From Moduliflexus sp964602655 (GTDB lineage Bacteria; Moduliflexota; Moduliflexia; Moduliflexales; Moduliflexaceae): a stretch of DNA of 61,117 nucleotides. Both the position numbers and the translations under genes were made by a program. The stretch is from assembly GCA_964602655.1 (NCBI GenBank), contig CAZRSF010000034.1, positions 1 to 61,117 of the forward strand. The letters are read 5' to 3'. Below the pieces are notes generated by a model that had not been told where the DNA came from, ran no database searches, and saw nothing but the letters and a program-made list of their open reading frames with translations. Numbering within the stretch: position 1 is the stretch's first letter; each line of letters starts with the position of its first letter. Positions 40,589-50,720 of this stretch are shown here, piece after piece.

Positions 40589-41938
40589 TCATCGTTTCAT
40601 CCCGTCGTATCGAACAGACAATCTGCCATGATACACATCGAGATAATCATCGGCCATGCGTGAAGAATCGAAACGCCGCCGCGCCGCCTCAGCCGCTTGA
40701 ATGCCGAACCGACTCTTCAGATCGGCATCGTCAAGCAGACGCCGCACCGCTGCCGCCATGGCATCGGGATCGCGTTCCGGCACTAACAATCCGGTGACGC
40801 CATGTTCGACTTGTTCGGGAATTCCGCCGACCAGCGTAGAAACGACCGGCGTGCCGCATGCCAGCGACTCTAACACCGTATTGGGAAAGGTATCGGCTCT
40901 TGCGCCGTGCAGATACAGATCGGCAGCCTGATAATATCGCGCCACAAGCCGTTGTTCTGACTGAAACGGAATGCATCGAATCAACGCTCGCCCGATATGC
41001 TCCTCCTGCCCATCCTCTCCAAGCGCAAGAAACAGTAAGCGTTCGGCTTCGTAGGACTCGGCAAGTTGCGCAACTGCCGCGCACATGGTTTCGTAATCTT
41101 TCCAACGATTTTGATGAATGCCATTCGCGGCAAAAAGAAGCGTATGCGCGTCAAGCGGAATGCCAAGCTCTTGCCGAAGACTCCGTTTGTCCGCCGGATG
41201 AAAGACTGACAAGTCAATTCCATAGGGAATAACGCGTAGCTGCTCGATGCCGGGCATCAACATGGATTGCTCGACCTTGCGTTTCAACCATTCGCACGGC
41301 ACGACCACAGCAAGCCGCGATTGCTGATAAATTGCCGCCTTTCGCCGCCAATTATACGCGGCAGCGTCGCGCCGGAGAGCAGGAGGAATCGTCAAATCCT
41401 GGCATGGGCGACAGCCGTTTTTCCAGCGTTCGCAGGCAAAGGAATGGGCGCAGTGTCCACTGAGCAGCCACGCATCATGCAATGACAACACTACGGGGAT
41501 GCGTCGGCTGAGTCGCGGCAGTTGGCGGAGATCGAAATAACCGCCATGCAGATTATGGCAATGTAAAATATCGGGCATCTGCGGCGGCAATTCAAGCAGA
41601 TGTGCCGTCGCCGGAAACAAAACATCCTCATGACCGCTCCACGCCGCCATTGTATGCGGCAATTCCAACATGAACGAACAGAACGCGGCAAGATGGCGCA
41701 TGGCATTCGTCTGCTCGCCGATTGGCGCAATTCGTCGTCGAACCGCCATCCAAAAGTGCTGCCAGAGCGTCGGATAGCGTTCATGCGGTAAACGCAGCGT
41801 ATTCGGAATTTGGCCGCGTTGACAGGAGACTGCCAACCACGCCTGATGCCCTCGCGCTAAATAAGCTTCGTGAAGTGTCCGAGCGACTTTTTCGGCGCCG
41901 CCGCCCGTATCGAATGTGTTCACTTGTAAAATGTTCAT
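40589..41938 (-). CDS. Glycosyltransferase, GT4-like
   Basis: The product is 449 aa. N terminus NILQVNTFDTGGGAEKVART is the GT4 acceptor-domain opening with the glycine-rich loop. The C-terminal donor domain has ADLYLHGARADTFPNTVLES, ACGTPVVSTLVGGIPEQV and GLLVPERDPDAMA. A CAHSFACERWKNGCRPCQD stretch with four cysteines sits in the acceptor domain, as in some WcaC-like enzymes. ATG at 41938 overlaps the deacetylase stop as ATGA; an upstream in-frame extension is unlikely. Confidence 0.92.
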   Translation of the reverse strand: MNILQVNTFDTGGGAEKVARTLHEAYLARGHQAWLAVSCQRGQIPNTLRLPHERYPTLWQHFWMAVRRRIAPIGEQTNAMRHLAAFCSFMLELPHTMAAWSGHEDVLFPATAHLLELPPQMPDILHCHNLHGGYFDLRQLPRLSRRIPVVLSLHDAWLLSGHCAHSFACERWKNGCRPCQDLTIPPALRRDAAAYNWRRKAAIYQQSRLAVVVPCEWLKRKVEQSMLMPGIEQLRVIPYGIDLSVFHPADKRSLRQELGIPLDAHTLLFAANGIHQNRWKDYETMCAAVAQLAESYEAERLLFLALGEDGQEEHIGRALIRCIPFQSEQRLVARYYQAADLYLHGARADTFPNTVLESLACGTPVVSTLVGGIPEQVEHGVTGLLVPERDPDAMAAAVRRLLDDADLKSRFGIQAAEAARRRFDSSRMADDYLDVYHGRLSVRYDGMKR

Positions 41939-42972
41939 TGTCCCCACTGCCGCATGTGATGAAAAAATTCCTCCTTTGTCCAATTACGTACTAAAAAGCG
42001 CGGAAGTTGAAATAACTCGGTGTCCGGTGTCGCGGCGCATTCGAAATTGGCGCAGGCGCAACGAAAATCGGCCTGTCGGAGCAGCGCGATCGTCGCGGGC
42101 GTATAATCAGCGGGCGTTCCGTAAGGATAGCCGAAACTTGTGACTGGCTTGCCACTGGCCGCCTCAAGCTGCTGTTTGCTCTGAACAATTTCCTCGGCTT
42201 GCTGCTCGTCCGAAAGCGTTGACAGGCGAGGGTGATGAACGGAATGCGCCCCGATTTCCAGCAATCCTTCTGCCGCGATCCTCCGAATTTCTTGCGAAGA
42301 CAGTACGCGGTGCGTCGCCCTGCCCATCGACGAGGAGTCGGATTGAACGCGCAGGGCGTCTAACGCGTCGCGTCGCTGCGTCCATGAGAGCGGGTGCAAC
42401 AGCGCATACAGTTCGCGGTAGAGGTGATGGCGAGGGGTCGGCGTGTCAGGAGAAAGAACATGCCAGCCGCGATGCGCGGATGCCGCTGCTACAGAATAAT
42501 CGGCGCAATCGTCGAGATTCCACGAATACGCATGCTGGTTGATGGTCAATTGAACTGTCGGCGTCAAATTGTTCGGCAACAGGGTCAGCCGTTCCAATTC
42601 GTCCCACCAGAACTCTGTCGCCCGATCAATGAAGCCGCTGGTTACGAAAATAGTCGCCGGGCACTCGTATCGTTGCAACAATGGCCGCGCTTCGAGAAAA
42701 TTATCCGAATACCCATCATCGAACGTGATAACAACAGTGCGGCGCGGCAGGCGGCGAGATTGCAGCGCGTCAACGAGGGCGTTCAACGACAACACGCGAT
42801 AGTGGCGCGACAGTACGGCAAGCTGCGCGGCAAAATTGGCAGGAGACACGCAAAGCAATTGCGGATCAGAGACGACCTGCGCCACGCGATGATACGCCAG
42901 AATAATCGCGCGCGGCTGCCATCGTGCACGACAGCGGCGCAACATGCGTCGAAGATACTGAGTCGCGCTCAT
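41935..42972 (-). CDS. Polysaccharide deacetylase (NodB homology)
   Basis: The product is 345 aa. NodB motif 1 is VVITFDDGYSDN (Asp85, Asp86), and motif 2 is HSVHHPRLS with two metal-binding His. Later YPYG and a C-terminal RLP region are seen. These metal-dependent enzymes remove N- or O-acetyl groups from sugars. No clear signal peptide: the first 20 residues are Arg-rich, so it may act in the cytoplasm on lipid-linked or nucleotide-linked sugar. It overlaps both neighbours by four bases. Confidence 0.9.
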   Translation of the reverse strand: MSATQYLRRMLRRCRARWQPRAIILAYHRVAQVVSDPQLLCVSPANFAAQLAVLSRHYRVLSLNALVDALQSRRLPRRTVVITFDDGYSDNFLEARPLLQRYECPATIFVTSGFIDRATEFWWDELERLTLLPNNLTPTVQLTINQHAYSWNLDDCADYSVAAASAHRGWHVLSPDTPTPRHHLYRELYALLHPLSWTQRRDALDALRVQSDSSSMGRATHRVLSSQEIRRIAAEGLLEIGAHSVHHPRLSTLSDEQQAEEIVQSKQQLEAASGKPVTSFGYPYGTPADYTPATIALLRQADFRCACANFECAATPDTELFQLPRFLVRNWTKEEFFHHMRQWGQ

Positions 42973-44729
42973 GAGTCAGCAGCCTCTCCCCGTTCGATTT
43001 TGACGACGCGGGCGCAAATTTCCGACGCAAATCGCGGATCATGCGTCTGAAGTTCCGACAGGGTAAATTCGTCCGCGACCACGCCGCGCAGTTCTCCGGC
43101 AGAGGTCAGCGAATTACCATACCCTCGAAGCGTGATCTGCTCGCTGCCGAATGCTTTTGCGAGCACGGTCAGCAAGCCTTCCGGCGTAAAACGCCAGAGT
43201 TCATGCCATTCCAGCCCATTCATGCTGATATGCGGCACGGCGATCAGCAACACGCCACCCGGCTTGAGAATGCGATAGAGTTCGGCGATAAAGGCGTCTA
43301 ACTCCGAAACAATATGCAGGACATGCGTGCAAATAATACAGTCGAAGCGATTGCTCGGAATCTGGTTTGCCGTTGTCAAATCGGCGACAATGGTGGCGGC
43401 GGAATTTCCGGCGTCTTTGTGGAGAATATCAAGCGCTGTCACGCGTTCGCCGCCGAATTTTGTCGTATAGGAATTTTCTTGAAATTCTAAACAATGGCCA
43501 CGAATATCCGCCGCAAATTCTTGCAGAAATTGGTCGAGAAAATAGCGATGCAGCGGCACGCCTCGATCATATCCCCACTGTTCGCTCAATGGCGCGACCT
43601 TCACGGCAAAGCGGATGCGTGTCTTGAACAGATGAATATTGCGGCGGAGAGGCGTCAGGAACGTCTTCGGCGCGCACCAGAACAGATGGTGACATGTTCG
43701 ATACGCTCGCTGCAACTGCGTATAATATTTCTCCGGGATGCGAGGCTTCATCATATCGCACATCGCTCGTTTTCCGCGCTGAATCGCTTGACGCAAGGGC
43801 GATATGGACGACACGAGAACAGCGTGCGGTTCTATCGGTCGCGCAGCAGATGGATATTCTTGTTGCAGAAGTTGTGTCACTTGCTGAAGAAGTTCGCGTT
43901 GTCGTTGTCCGTGATACGATGTTCGAAGATATTCGAGCACCCACTGAAGATGTATTTCTCTCAGCCCTTTCGCCTTGTCGGCTTTGATCGTGGCAGCGCA
44001 GGTCGAGCCACCCCATTGGCGATAACGAACCAGCGGTTCGGGATTGACAAAGACCGGCATTCGCATCAGTAAAAACGACCACAAGTATTGGTCTTCGACC
44101 ATGCCTTCGTTGGCCGTGCCGATAAGAATTTTCGCGTCAAGCACGAGATCGCGGGCAATCATGACGCCGCTATTCGCCGCGCTGCGCTGATAGCCGTCCG
44201 CAAGAAAGGGCAGAAGCAAATCCGGAGGTTCGTGCAGACCAGGCGACGGCATCGGCTGCACATAGCTTTGATCGGCGAATGTCGGGTCTTCCCACCAATA
44301 GACGACCGGACAATAGACCATACCGGAGCGATCTGCAAACATTCGTTGATAGATCGCATATTGGCGTTCCAAAAATTGCGGATGCCATTCATCATCGGAA
44401 TCCAAGAGCGCAAGAATCGGCGCATGGGCTTCTTGAGCCCCCCATATACGTGATGAAAAGATGCCGAGCGTTGTTTGTCCCGTATGCTCTAAAATGCGGA
44501 TTTGGGCTGGACGTTCTGCTTGATAGCGTTTGGCGATTTCCACGCTGTCATCGCATGAACCGCCATCAACCAAAATCAATTCCCACCCTGGAAACGTTTG
44601 CCGCAACACGCTATCAATCGCCTGCGAGAGATACCTGGCGGCGTTCAAAAAATGGATAATCACGCTGATACTTGGAGTCTTATCATTCATTCGACTTGTG
44701 GTGCCTTCCTTCTCGAAACACGCTGCCAT
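42969..44729 (-). CDS. Bifunctional GT2 glycosyltransferase and SAM-dependent methyltransferase
   Basis: The product is 586 aa and combines two enzymes. Residues about 20-260 are a GT2 domain (ISVIIHFLNAARYLSQAI, WELILVDGGSCDDS, ILALLDSDDEWHP). Residues about 390-570 are a class I methyltransferase (VTALDILHKDAGNSAATIVADL, FDCIICTHVLHIVSELD, LKPGGVLLIAVPH). The methyltransferase keeps the TxVLxH-type motif but its first SAM loop is less clear. Such a fusion would add and then methylate a sugar, or one domain may terminate the chain. The ATG at 44729 directly follows the upstream stop and has AGGAG 4 bases away; a second ATG 13 codons on is possible. Confidence 0.88.
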   Translation of the reverse strand: MAACFEKEGTTSRMNDKTPSISVIIHFLNAARYLSQAIDSVLRQTFPGWELILVDGGSCDDSVEIAKRYQAERPAQIRILEHTGQTTLGIFSSRIWGAQEAHAPILALLDSDDEWHPQFLERQYAIYQRMFADRSGMVYCPVVYWWEDPTFADQSYVQPMPSPGLHEPPDLLLPFLADGYQRSAANSGVMIARDLVLDAKILIGTANEGMVEDQYLWSFLLMRMPVFVNPEPLVRYRQWGGSTCAATIKADKAKGLREIHLQWVLEYLRTSYHGQRQRELLQQVTQLLQQEYPSAARPIEPHAVLVSSISPLRQAIQRGKRAMCDMMKPRIPEKYYTQLQRAYRTCHHLFWCAPKTFLTPLRRNIHLFKTRIRFAVKVAPLSEQWGYDRGVPLHRYFLDQFLQEFAADIRGHCLEFQENSYTTKFGGERVTALDILHKDAGNSAATIVADLTTANQIPSNRFDCIICTHVLHIVSELDAFIAELYRILKPGGVLLIAVPHISMNGLEWHELWRFTPEGLLTVLAKAFGSEQITLRGYGNSLTSAGELRGVVADEFTLSELQTHDPRFASEICARVVKIERGEAADS

Positions 44730-45914
44730 TCATCTCCTGAGAGCGATGTTTGCATACGTCAATGTCTGTTGTAAGATATCAAGATCGATCTTCATATCGT
44801 CATTAAAACCCCATTGCCCATCTGTGAAATCCGACGGCAGTTCAGGAAAGCCGTTGATATAGTAATAATCTAACGCACATTCCTGCGATAAGCCCCAATA
44901 ATGGACACGATCCGGCATCGTGAATTCAATGACTTTCGTGTGCGGCGGCGAAAACGCGAGGTTCGTCAATCCTGCGCCATGCGGGCCGATGACGGCTTCT
45001 GCGCGAGCAAACAAGCGCACTTGCTCAAAAAAGTCAAGCGCTTCCAGGCAAACTGGCTGAAACCCATATTGACGAAGAAGCTCAATGATCTCACTCTCAT
45101 TCTGCACGTTCCGCATTGCGGCGGCTGACCGGCTGATATAGAGGCGCAGATTGGCTTCGCCCACTTTGCCGAGCGGTTCGAGAAATTGACGGCGTAAAAA
45201 TTGATAAATCCAGCCGATGCCGCAGCCCGCGCCTCTCGCAAATGAGGGGGCGATGAGATGATCACAGCGATAATGCGTTGCGGGCGTCGCAAAGACGATT
45301 TTCTCCATCGGAATGCCGAGCGACGCAAGCGCAGGCGGCTGATACGGCAGCGTGAGGAGATTGAACAGAAACGTGTCAATGCTGTTGAGTTCGATGCCAG
45401 CCAATCGCAGCAGTTCGATGCGCGGCAAGATTTCGACGAGCCAATGATGGTAATTTTCCGGCCAATCGCCGGAGAGATTCGCTACGCGGCCTTTAAGATG
45501 CGTCACGGGCGGCAATCGATCCTGCGTCATCAACCAATGTGCCTGCGGGCCGCGCGGCACGTCCGGCGTCCAGGTCGTCACATCCCATAAAAATTTGCCG
45601 TCCGGCGTGATGACATCGCCGAGATTCCCGCAGACGCGGCCATACGGAATTTGCGCCACGAATGTCGTCTCGGTCTGCTGACGCGGCAGTTGCAAGTCGG
45701 CAAAGCGTACATTCATCACCGACTCAACGGTTTTCGGCGGCGTGCGCCGAAACGGCTGCGGCGGATGAATTTCAATATATGGACGAACGCCGTTGCCGTT
45801 CAGCGGTTGCTGTTCCGCCCAGGCTTTCGTCGTCTCATAATATCCGCGCGGAGGCATCCGATACGATTCGAGCCATTGGCGTAATTTCGCCGTCCATTTC
45901 GAAGTTGATATCAT
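44730..45914 (-). CDS. Glycosyltransferase family 61 (DUF563)
   Basis: The product is 394 aa. The GT61 signature lies in the C-terminal half: LRLYISRSAA, then ALDFFEQVRLFARAEAVIGP, HGAGLTNLAFSPPHTKVIEF. Bacterial members occur in capsule and O-antigen loci and are cytoplasmic transferases of pentoses or hexoses. The central YHHWLVEILPRIELLRLAG helps confirm it. One base separates it from the SGNH gene and it abuts the downstream fusion gene, so it is within the operon. Confidence 0.9.
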   Translation of the reverse strand: MISTSKWTAKLRQWLESYRMPPRGYYETTKAWAEQQPLNGNGVRPYIEIHPPQPFRRTPPKTVESVMNVRFADLQLPRQQTETTFVAQIPYGRVCGNLGDVITPDGKFLWDVTTWTPDVPRGPQAHWLMTQDRLPPVTHLKGRVANLSGDWPENYHHWLVEILPRIELLRLAGIELNSIDTFLFNLLTLPYQPPALASLGIPMEKIVFATPATHYRCDHLIAPSFARGAGCGIGWIYQFLRRQFLEPLGKVGEANLRLYISRSAAAMRNVQNESEIIELLRQYGFQPVCLEALDFFEQVRLFARAEAVIGPHGAGLTNLAFSPPHTKVIEFTMPDRVHYWGLSQECALDYYYINGFPELPSDFTDGQWGFNDDMKIDLDILQQTLTYANIALRR

Positions 45915-45915
45915 G

Positions 45916-47115
45916 TTATTGTTTCAACGCGTACGACCGCGTAAACTGCTCTTTGAGTTTTCTTGAAAACATTGCCGCCCCCACTCGATTGAGATGGTGC
46001 GAATCACAGAAGATCGTTTCATTGCGGCTCAATTCAGGATCGTTAGAAAAATCATAGTATTCGACGTCGAACATTTCCTGAAGTCGCTGCATTTGTTGGC
46101 GCATCGCCTCACGCACGTTCGGATCGAACGCTTTGGAATATGCTTCGAAATACGGCGGCGTACAGAAAATGACGCGAATCTGCCGTTGCTGCAAGGCGCG
46201 AACCGTCTCCGCAACGCTCTGAAACGCATCTTCGATAAGGTCGGGATGATTTTTCAACGACACGCCGATGAGATAATTTTGGCGAAGTTGTACGCGTTCG
46301 TGGACATTGCGGATTAACTCGTCATGCGATTGATGATTGAAAAAATATGCTTGGGTCGGTTGACCATATTCATCCAGTTCGAATGTACGATTCGTCGCAT
46401 GCTGAAACGAATATTGTGGATGTAACATCGCTGTCCAAACCCCGAGCCAATGGTCATCTCGCAAAAGTGGTGAAAATTTACTGATCAGAAAATTCCAGAT
46501 GTCCCCATTCACCCATGTAAAGGAGGGGATCGCAATATAATAGCGTTCACGGCTGGAGGTGCCGCCGGAAATCTGATCAGTCATCACATGCCATGCAGCA
46601 CCTAATTTCTGCTTATTCGCAGGCTGAATGCGGTCAAGATCGATAAAAATCCCCTGTGCGTTTTTTTCTAACACAGGTATAATAAGGGCTTCCGCATACG
46701 GAAATTGCGTTAAAAATGCCTGAAAACTCTCATCTGTAGGGAAGTGCGCCATGTGCGCAAAAAGCGCGGCATTATCAACATGAAACATAAAATAGGAGAC
46801 GACATAAAACACGGTGTTGACGTGCGGGAGTTTCGGCAGCAACGTCCGCAATTGATATTCGATCTCGAACACGTCGTTTCCGCCTTGCGCCATGCAATAG
46901 CCATCGTAATCAAGCGCCTGCATGTCAATCGCCAGCGTATGCGAGTTGCCGACAACGACGGCTTCAAGTGTATCGGCGTTTTTCAAAAGCTGCCGTATTT
47001 TGAATTTCTCGACGGGATAACGCGGCGCGTAATATTCGGTGATGGCGAGCAGGCTGACGGCGAGCATCAGTCCTCCTGCCAAAAAGATCGTAGTCGAAAC
47101 AAGGTGACGTTTCAT
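45916..47115 (-). CDS. SGNH-fold acyl-transfer protein (AlgJ/AlgX/DltD-like)
   Basis: The product is 399 aa. An N-terminal membrane anchor (about residues 7-27) leads to a periplasmic domain. Catalytic motifs of the SGNH fold are visible: Ser58 and His59 in VVGNSHTLAI, and Asp371 and His374 in CDSHHLN. These match AlgX/AlgJ-like proteins, which pass acetyl groups delivered by an MBOAT protein to an exported polysaccharide. The MBOAT gene lies 8 bases upstream, supporting this. ATG at 47115 begins the signal anchor; a longer open frame upstream overlaps the MBOAT gene. Confidence 0.85.
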   Translation of the reverse strand: MKRHLVSTTIFLAGGLMLAVSLLAITEYYAPRYPVEKFKIRQLLKNADTLEAVVVGNSHTLAIDMQALDYDGYCMAQGGNDVFEIEYQLRTLLPKLPHVNTVFYVVSYFMFHVDNAALFAHMAHFPTDESFQAFLTQFPYAEALIIPVLEKNAQGIFIDLDRIQPANKQKLGAAWHVMTDQISGGTSSRERYYIAIPSFTWVNGDIWNFLISKFSPLLRDDHWLGVWTAMLHPQYSFQHATNRTFELDEYGQPTQAYFFNHQSHDELIRNVHERVQLRQNYLIGVSLKNHPDLIEDAFQSVAETVRALQQRQIRVIFCTPPYFEAYSKAFDPNVREAMRQQMQRLQEMFDVEYYDFSNDPELSRNETIFCDSHHLNRVGAAMFSRKLKEQFTRSYALKQ

Positions 47116-47123
47116 AGCATTTA

Positions 47124-48587
47124 TCAAAATTGAAAGTAAATAAATTCCGTCTGAAAAAAGACGCCGAATATAATAATGCTTGCGATCATGGCATAATATG
47201 CTCCCCAACGCATCCATCGTGGCTGTTGCGCGACCCACACTCTGATTGAGCCGCCGCGCTGCATAATATGCGTTAGTTCCATGAAACCAACGGCGCTGAG
47301 CGCAATGAGGGTTTCATAACGATTGATCGGGATGCCTTCCAATGGGTTTATCGCCAGTAATTGCGCGATGATCGTCTTCATATCGCTGAGATTCCTCAGC
47401 AGCAGCAGCGCGTCTGAAAGAGAGTTCGCACGGAAAAATACCCAACTGAACACGACCAGATGAAAGGTCATACACACGCGCCAGCCTGCGTGTAATCTCG
47501 GCCAGCGGTCGAAATGAAGCGCATGGGCAATGTCTTGACGGACGGACGCTGTCCGCATGGCGGTAAGAAAGTAGATGCCATGCAATGCGCCCCATGCCAA
47601 AAATGTCCAATTCGCGCCGTGCCATAACCCGCTCACGACAAATACGATGAAGACATTCAGATCGCGCCGACACGGTGTCACGCGATTGCCGCCTAAGGGA
47701 ATATACAGATAATCGCGGAACCATGTTGACAGCGAAATGTGCCACCGTTGCCAAAATTCAGCAATGGATGTTGAAAAATACGGGCGATTGAAATTTCGCA
47801 TCAAGCGGAATCCCATCACTTCCGATGCGCCAATCGCAATATCGGAATAGCCCGAAAAATCGCAGAAAATCTGAAAAGCAAACGCGTACGTGGCGAAGAG
47901 AATCGGCAAACCGTGAAAATGATCGGGTTGATTATAGACGGCATTCACATACCACGAAAGACGGTCGGCAATCACGACTTTTTTAAAAAATCCCCACAGC
48001 ATCAATTGCAAGCCATGAATGGCGCGTTTGACATCAAACGCATGACATTCGTAAAATTGGGGCAGCAACGCGGTCGAACGTTCGATTGGCCCCGCGACTA
48101 ACTGCGGGAAAAATGTGACATAGAGCGCAAATTGGCCGAGATGACGTTCGACAGGCTGAACGCCGCGATACACATCAATCGAATAGCTCATGGTTTGAAA
48201 CGTATAGAACGAAATTCCAACAGGCAGCAGAGCATGAAACGCGGGAACGTCATACATGATATTCCACGAATCGAACAGCGCTCGCAATGATTCGTTGAAG
48301 AAGTTAAAATATTTGAAACTGAACAGCAAGCCTAAATTCGAAATAAGGCTCAGGAGCAAATACCTCTTCTTTTGCGATACACTTGTCGCGCTTGCCATTT
48401 TTCGACCGGCACAATAGTCAATCAAGGTTGAAATGACAAGCAGAATGGCATATTCCGCCTTCCAGCACATATAAAAATAGTAGCTGGCCGCCAAAAGAAA
48501 GATCCAGCGAAACCGCAACGGCAAGAGAAAATATATCAGCACAACCACTGGAAAAAAGATGAGAAAATGTAAGGAATTAAATAACAT
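47124..48587 (-). CDS. MBOAT-family membrane O-acyltransferase (AlgI-like)
   Basis: The product is 487 aa with about 11 helices. AlgI-type motifs: FNSLHFLIFFPVVVLIYFLLP at the start, SYYFYMCWKAEY, SYSIDVYRG, FFPQLVAGPIERS, WQRWHISLSTWFRDYLYIPLGG and the active-site His in SGLWHGANWTF. It transfers acyl groups, usually acetyl, across the inner membrane. It pairs with the SGNH protein downstream, so the polysaccharide is probably O-acetylated in the periplasm. Confidence 0.96.
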   Translation of the reverse strand: MLFNSLHFLIFFPVVVLIYFLLPLRFRWIFLLAASYYFYMCWKAEYAILLVISTLIDYCAGRKMASATSVSQKKRYLLLSLISNLGLLFSFKYFNFFNESLRALFDSWNIMYDVPAFHALLPVGISFYTFQTMSYSIDVYRGVQPVERHLGQFALYVTFFPQLVAGPIERSTALLPQFYECHAFDVKRAIHGLQLMLWGFFKKVVIADRLSWYVNAVYNQPDHFHGLPILFATYAFAFQIFCDFSGYSDIAIGASEVMGFRLMRNFNRPYFSTSIAEFWQRWHISLSTWFRDYLYIPLGGNRVTPCRRDLNVFIVFVVSGLWHGANWTFLAWGALHGIYFLTAMRTASVRQDIAHALHFDRWPRLHAGWRVCMTFHLVVFSWVFFRANSLSDALLLLRNLSDMKTIIAQLLAINPLEGIPINRYETLIALSAVGFMELTHIMQRGGSIRVWVAQQPRWMRWGAYYAMIASIIIFGVFFQTEFIYFQF

Positions 48588-48598
48588 ATCTGTTGTAT

Positions 48599-49753
48599 TT
48601 AAAGGCGTTGTTGATAATAATGGAGATGCTGCTCAACAATGCGTTCAATCGAGAGAGACTCACACAAGCGACCGCTCCCCGCATTATCGCCGCGAAACGC
48701 CTCGGAATGAAGAGCATCTTGCAACGCGGTTGCCAGCGAGTCTGGCGTATATGGCGCAAATAGATGGATGGCATTGGGTTCGAGTTCGTGATATTCTCGA
48801 AATTGCGGCAGGTCTGACGCCAATACCGCCATTTTTGCTGAAAGCCAACTGGACAATGAGCTTGACGCATAACATTGTTCATACGGACAGACGGGAATAT
48901 CGGTTGCTACTAAATAATAGTTCAATTCATCTTCTGACAAATAGCCCGTGATTCGTAATTGCTGGTCAATTCCAAGCGAACGCGCTCTTGTTTGCAAGCT
49001 ATCGAGATAGGCATCATTGCCAGGAATCGCGCCTCCGGCAAAGACCACAAACACGTCCGGACGCGCTAATATCGCGACGGCATCTAACAGAATTTCATAC
49101 CCCTTCCCGCCATAAATAAAGCCTAAGAGCGTAATAACAATCTGACCGTTAAGGCCAAGCGCAGTTCGCGCCTCAGTCCGTGTCGGAAGCGACGGACGCT
49201 GTTCGATAAAATGGGGAATCTGTCGAATTTTTCCATGCAGATGAGGCGCATTCAAGCGACGTTTTTCTTCTGCCGTACAGACGAAACTACACACCGTCTG
49301 CGCCATCAGCCAATGCCGAATGTCATGATGCGCGACCAGATAATTCGGCGCGATGCCTGCCCAATGCAGCCAACGGTGAACTTGACGCCGCAGCATCTGT
49401 TTCGAACTGCGGCGAGGCTGAAATTCGGCCTGCGGCGGGACGGGTTCGGTGTCATGAATCGTCACGACGACCGGCGCGTGACAATGCCGCAAAAATGTCC
49501 ACAGATTGCGAAAGCGATGCGCGTCCGTCCCCCAAATCGCTTCGGTAAATTGAATATGTACGACATCGGCAGAGGACAATTGACGCGCCGCCTCGCGTAG
49601 CAATCTTGCATCCATGTCGCCTTCATTCGGTAAGATCACGGCATATTCCGTCACGCTCAGGTCTGCCCGCCGCTTCGCTTCTTCAGCCAATAAACGACCA
49701 TACCGGCAGACGCCATGTTCGAGACGACCGATATGCAAAAATCCAATCACCAT
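48599..49753 (-). CDS. Glycosyltransferase, GT4-like
   Basis: The product is 384 aa. N terminus VIGFLHIGRLEHGVCRYGRLLAEE is the acceptor-domain loop. The donor domain starts at QIVITLLGFIYGGKGYEILL with DVFVVFAGG, and carries NYYLVATDIPVCPYEQCYAS and SSSLSSWLSAKMAVLASDLPQF. It lies 6 bases after a methyltransferase gene and 11 before the MBOAT gene. Sugar specificity unknown. Confidence 0.88.
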   Translation of the reverse strand: MVIGFLHIGRLEHGVCRYGRLLAEEAKRRADLSVTEYAVILPNEGDMDARLLREAARQLSSADVVHIQFTEAIWGTDAHRFRNLWTFLRHCHAPVVVTIHDTEPVPPQAEFQPRRSSKQMLRRQVHRWLHWAGIAPNYLVAHHDIRHWLMAQTVCSFVCTAEEKRRLNAPHLHGKIRQIPHFIEQRPSLPTRTEARTALGLNGQIVITLLGFIYGGKGYEILLDAVAILARPDVFVVFAGGAIPGNDAYLDSLQTRARSLGIDQQLRITGYLSEDELNYYLVATDIPVCPYEQCYASSSLSSWLSAKMAVLASDLPQFREYHELEPNAIHLFAPYTPDSLATALQDALHSEAFRGDNAGSGRLCESLSIERIVEQHLHYYQQRL

Positions 49754-49759
49754 ACGCTA

Positions 49760-50584
49760 TCAGGCAATCCGCTGTATAATCATTAGTCCGCACCATAACG
49801 TTGGATGGGAATGTTTGTAGGTGCGCTGGTCAAAAAGAATGCGATATTGATGCGAACTTTTTTGGATAAAATCGAGCGTTGCCTGATGCGGGGCATCCCA
49901 ATTGGTATCATCAATCACAATAATACACTCATTCGAAAAATACGGCTCGGCAACACGCAATCCCTCGAACTGATGTTCGTAGCTGTGATGACCATCATAC
50001 ATATACACCCCGATGTTGCCGCGATGACGGCTGGAAAAATACTCACGATAATCCATATTGTAAAACTCATGCTGCGGGCTTTTATATTGCTGGAAGCGTG
50101 AAAAAAAATGCTGTTGCGGATTACCGTCTTCAGGGCCGCTCCATTGCGAAAAATTATCAATTCCGATACACTGTTTTTCTGGATGATCTTTCAGCGCGGC
50201 AAGAAATGTAAATCCATGCCACACGCCGACATTAACAAAACATTCATCCACGTTCATTTGCGCCACAGCCTGATTCAATATCGCTCCAATCGTAAACGTT
50301 GACATGCGAGGAACGTTCAGCAATTCACGCAATCGCTCCCGCATCGCGACATTGTCTTCAGGGAGGGTGGTATTTTTCATCTCAAGCCATTGTTGCGCCC
50401 GTCGAAATCGGTGATGCCACCTGTGCCAGAACGTGCGGCGCGTGGTGACATGCCATTGATATGTTGTTCCTTGTAGCCATGACAGACTTATTGTTGCCCC
50501 CCAAATATATGGATTGGTTGGCTGAAAACAGAATGTTATCTGCTGAACATAAGAGGCATAATCCATACTCATCGTGAACCTCAT
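49760..50584 (-). CDS. Class I SAM-dependent methyltransferase (Methyltransf_24/CmcI-like)
   Basis: The product is 274 aa. The SAM-binding region is FVNVGVWHGFTFLAALK with CIGIDNFSQW following as the acidic ribose contact. GVYMYDGHHSYEHQFEGL and IIVIDDTNWDAPHQA are the metal/active-site blocks of the family. It is probably a sugar O-methyltransferase because of its location. The N-terminal 90 residues are not recognised. A 136-base gap precedes its start, with no visible gene. Confidence 0.82.
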   Translation of the reverse strand: MRFTMSMDYASYVQQITFCFQPTNPYIWGATISLSWLQGTTYQWHVTTRRTFWHRWHHRFRRAQQWLEMKNTTLPEDNVAMRERLRELLNVPRMSTFTIGAILNQAVAQMNVDECFVNVGVWHGFTFLAALKDHPEKQCIGIDNFSQWSGPEDGNPQQHFFSRFQQYKSPQHEFYNMDYREYFSSRHRGNIGVYMYDGHHSYEHQFEGLRVAEPYFSNECIIVIDDTNWDAPHQATLDFIQKSSHQYRILFDQRTYKHSHPTLWCGLMIIQRIA

Positions 50585-50720
50585 TTTTTAGGGTAATTAC
50601 GCATCACGCACATTGGTCGGCGCAAACATTCGCACTTTGATAAATTTCATATCGCGGTGGCGAGAAATAATAACGCAATGGATATGAATTATTTTTTACG
50701 GTATTTTGCCCACAAGCCCG

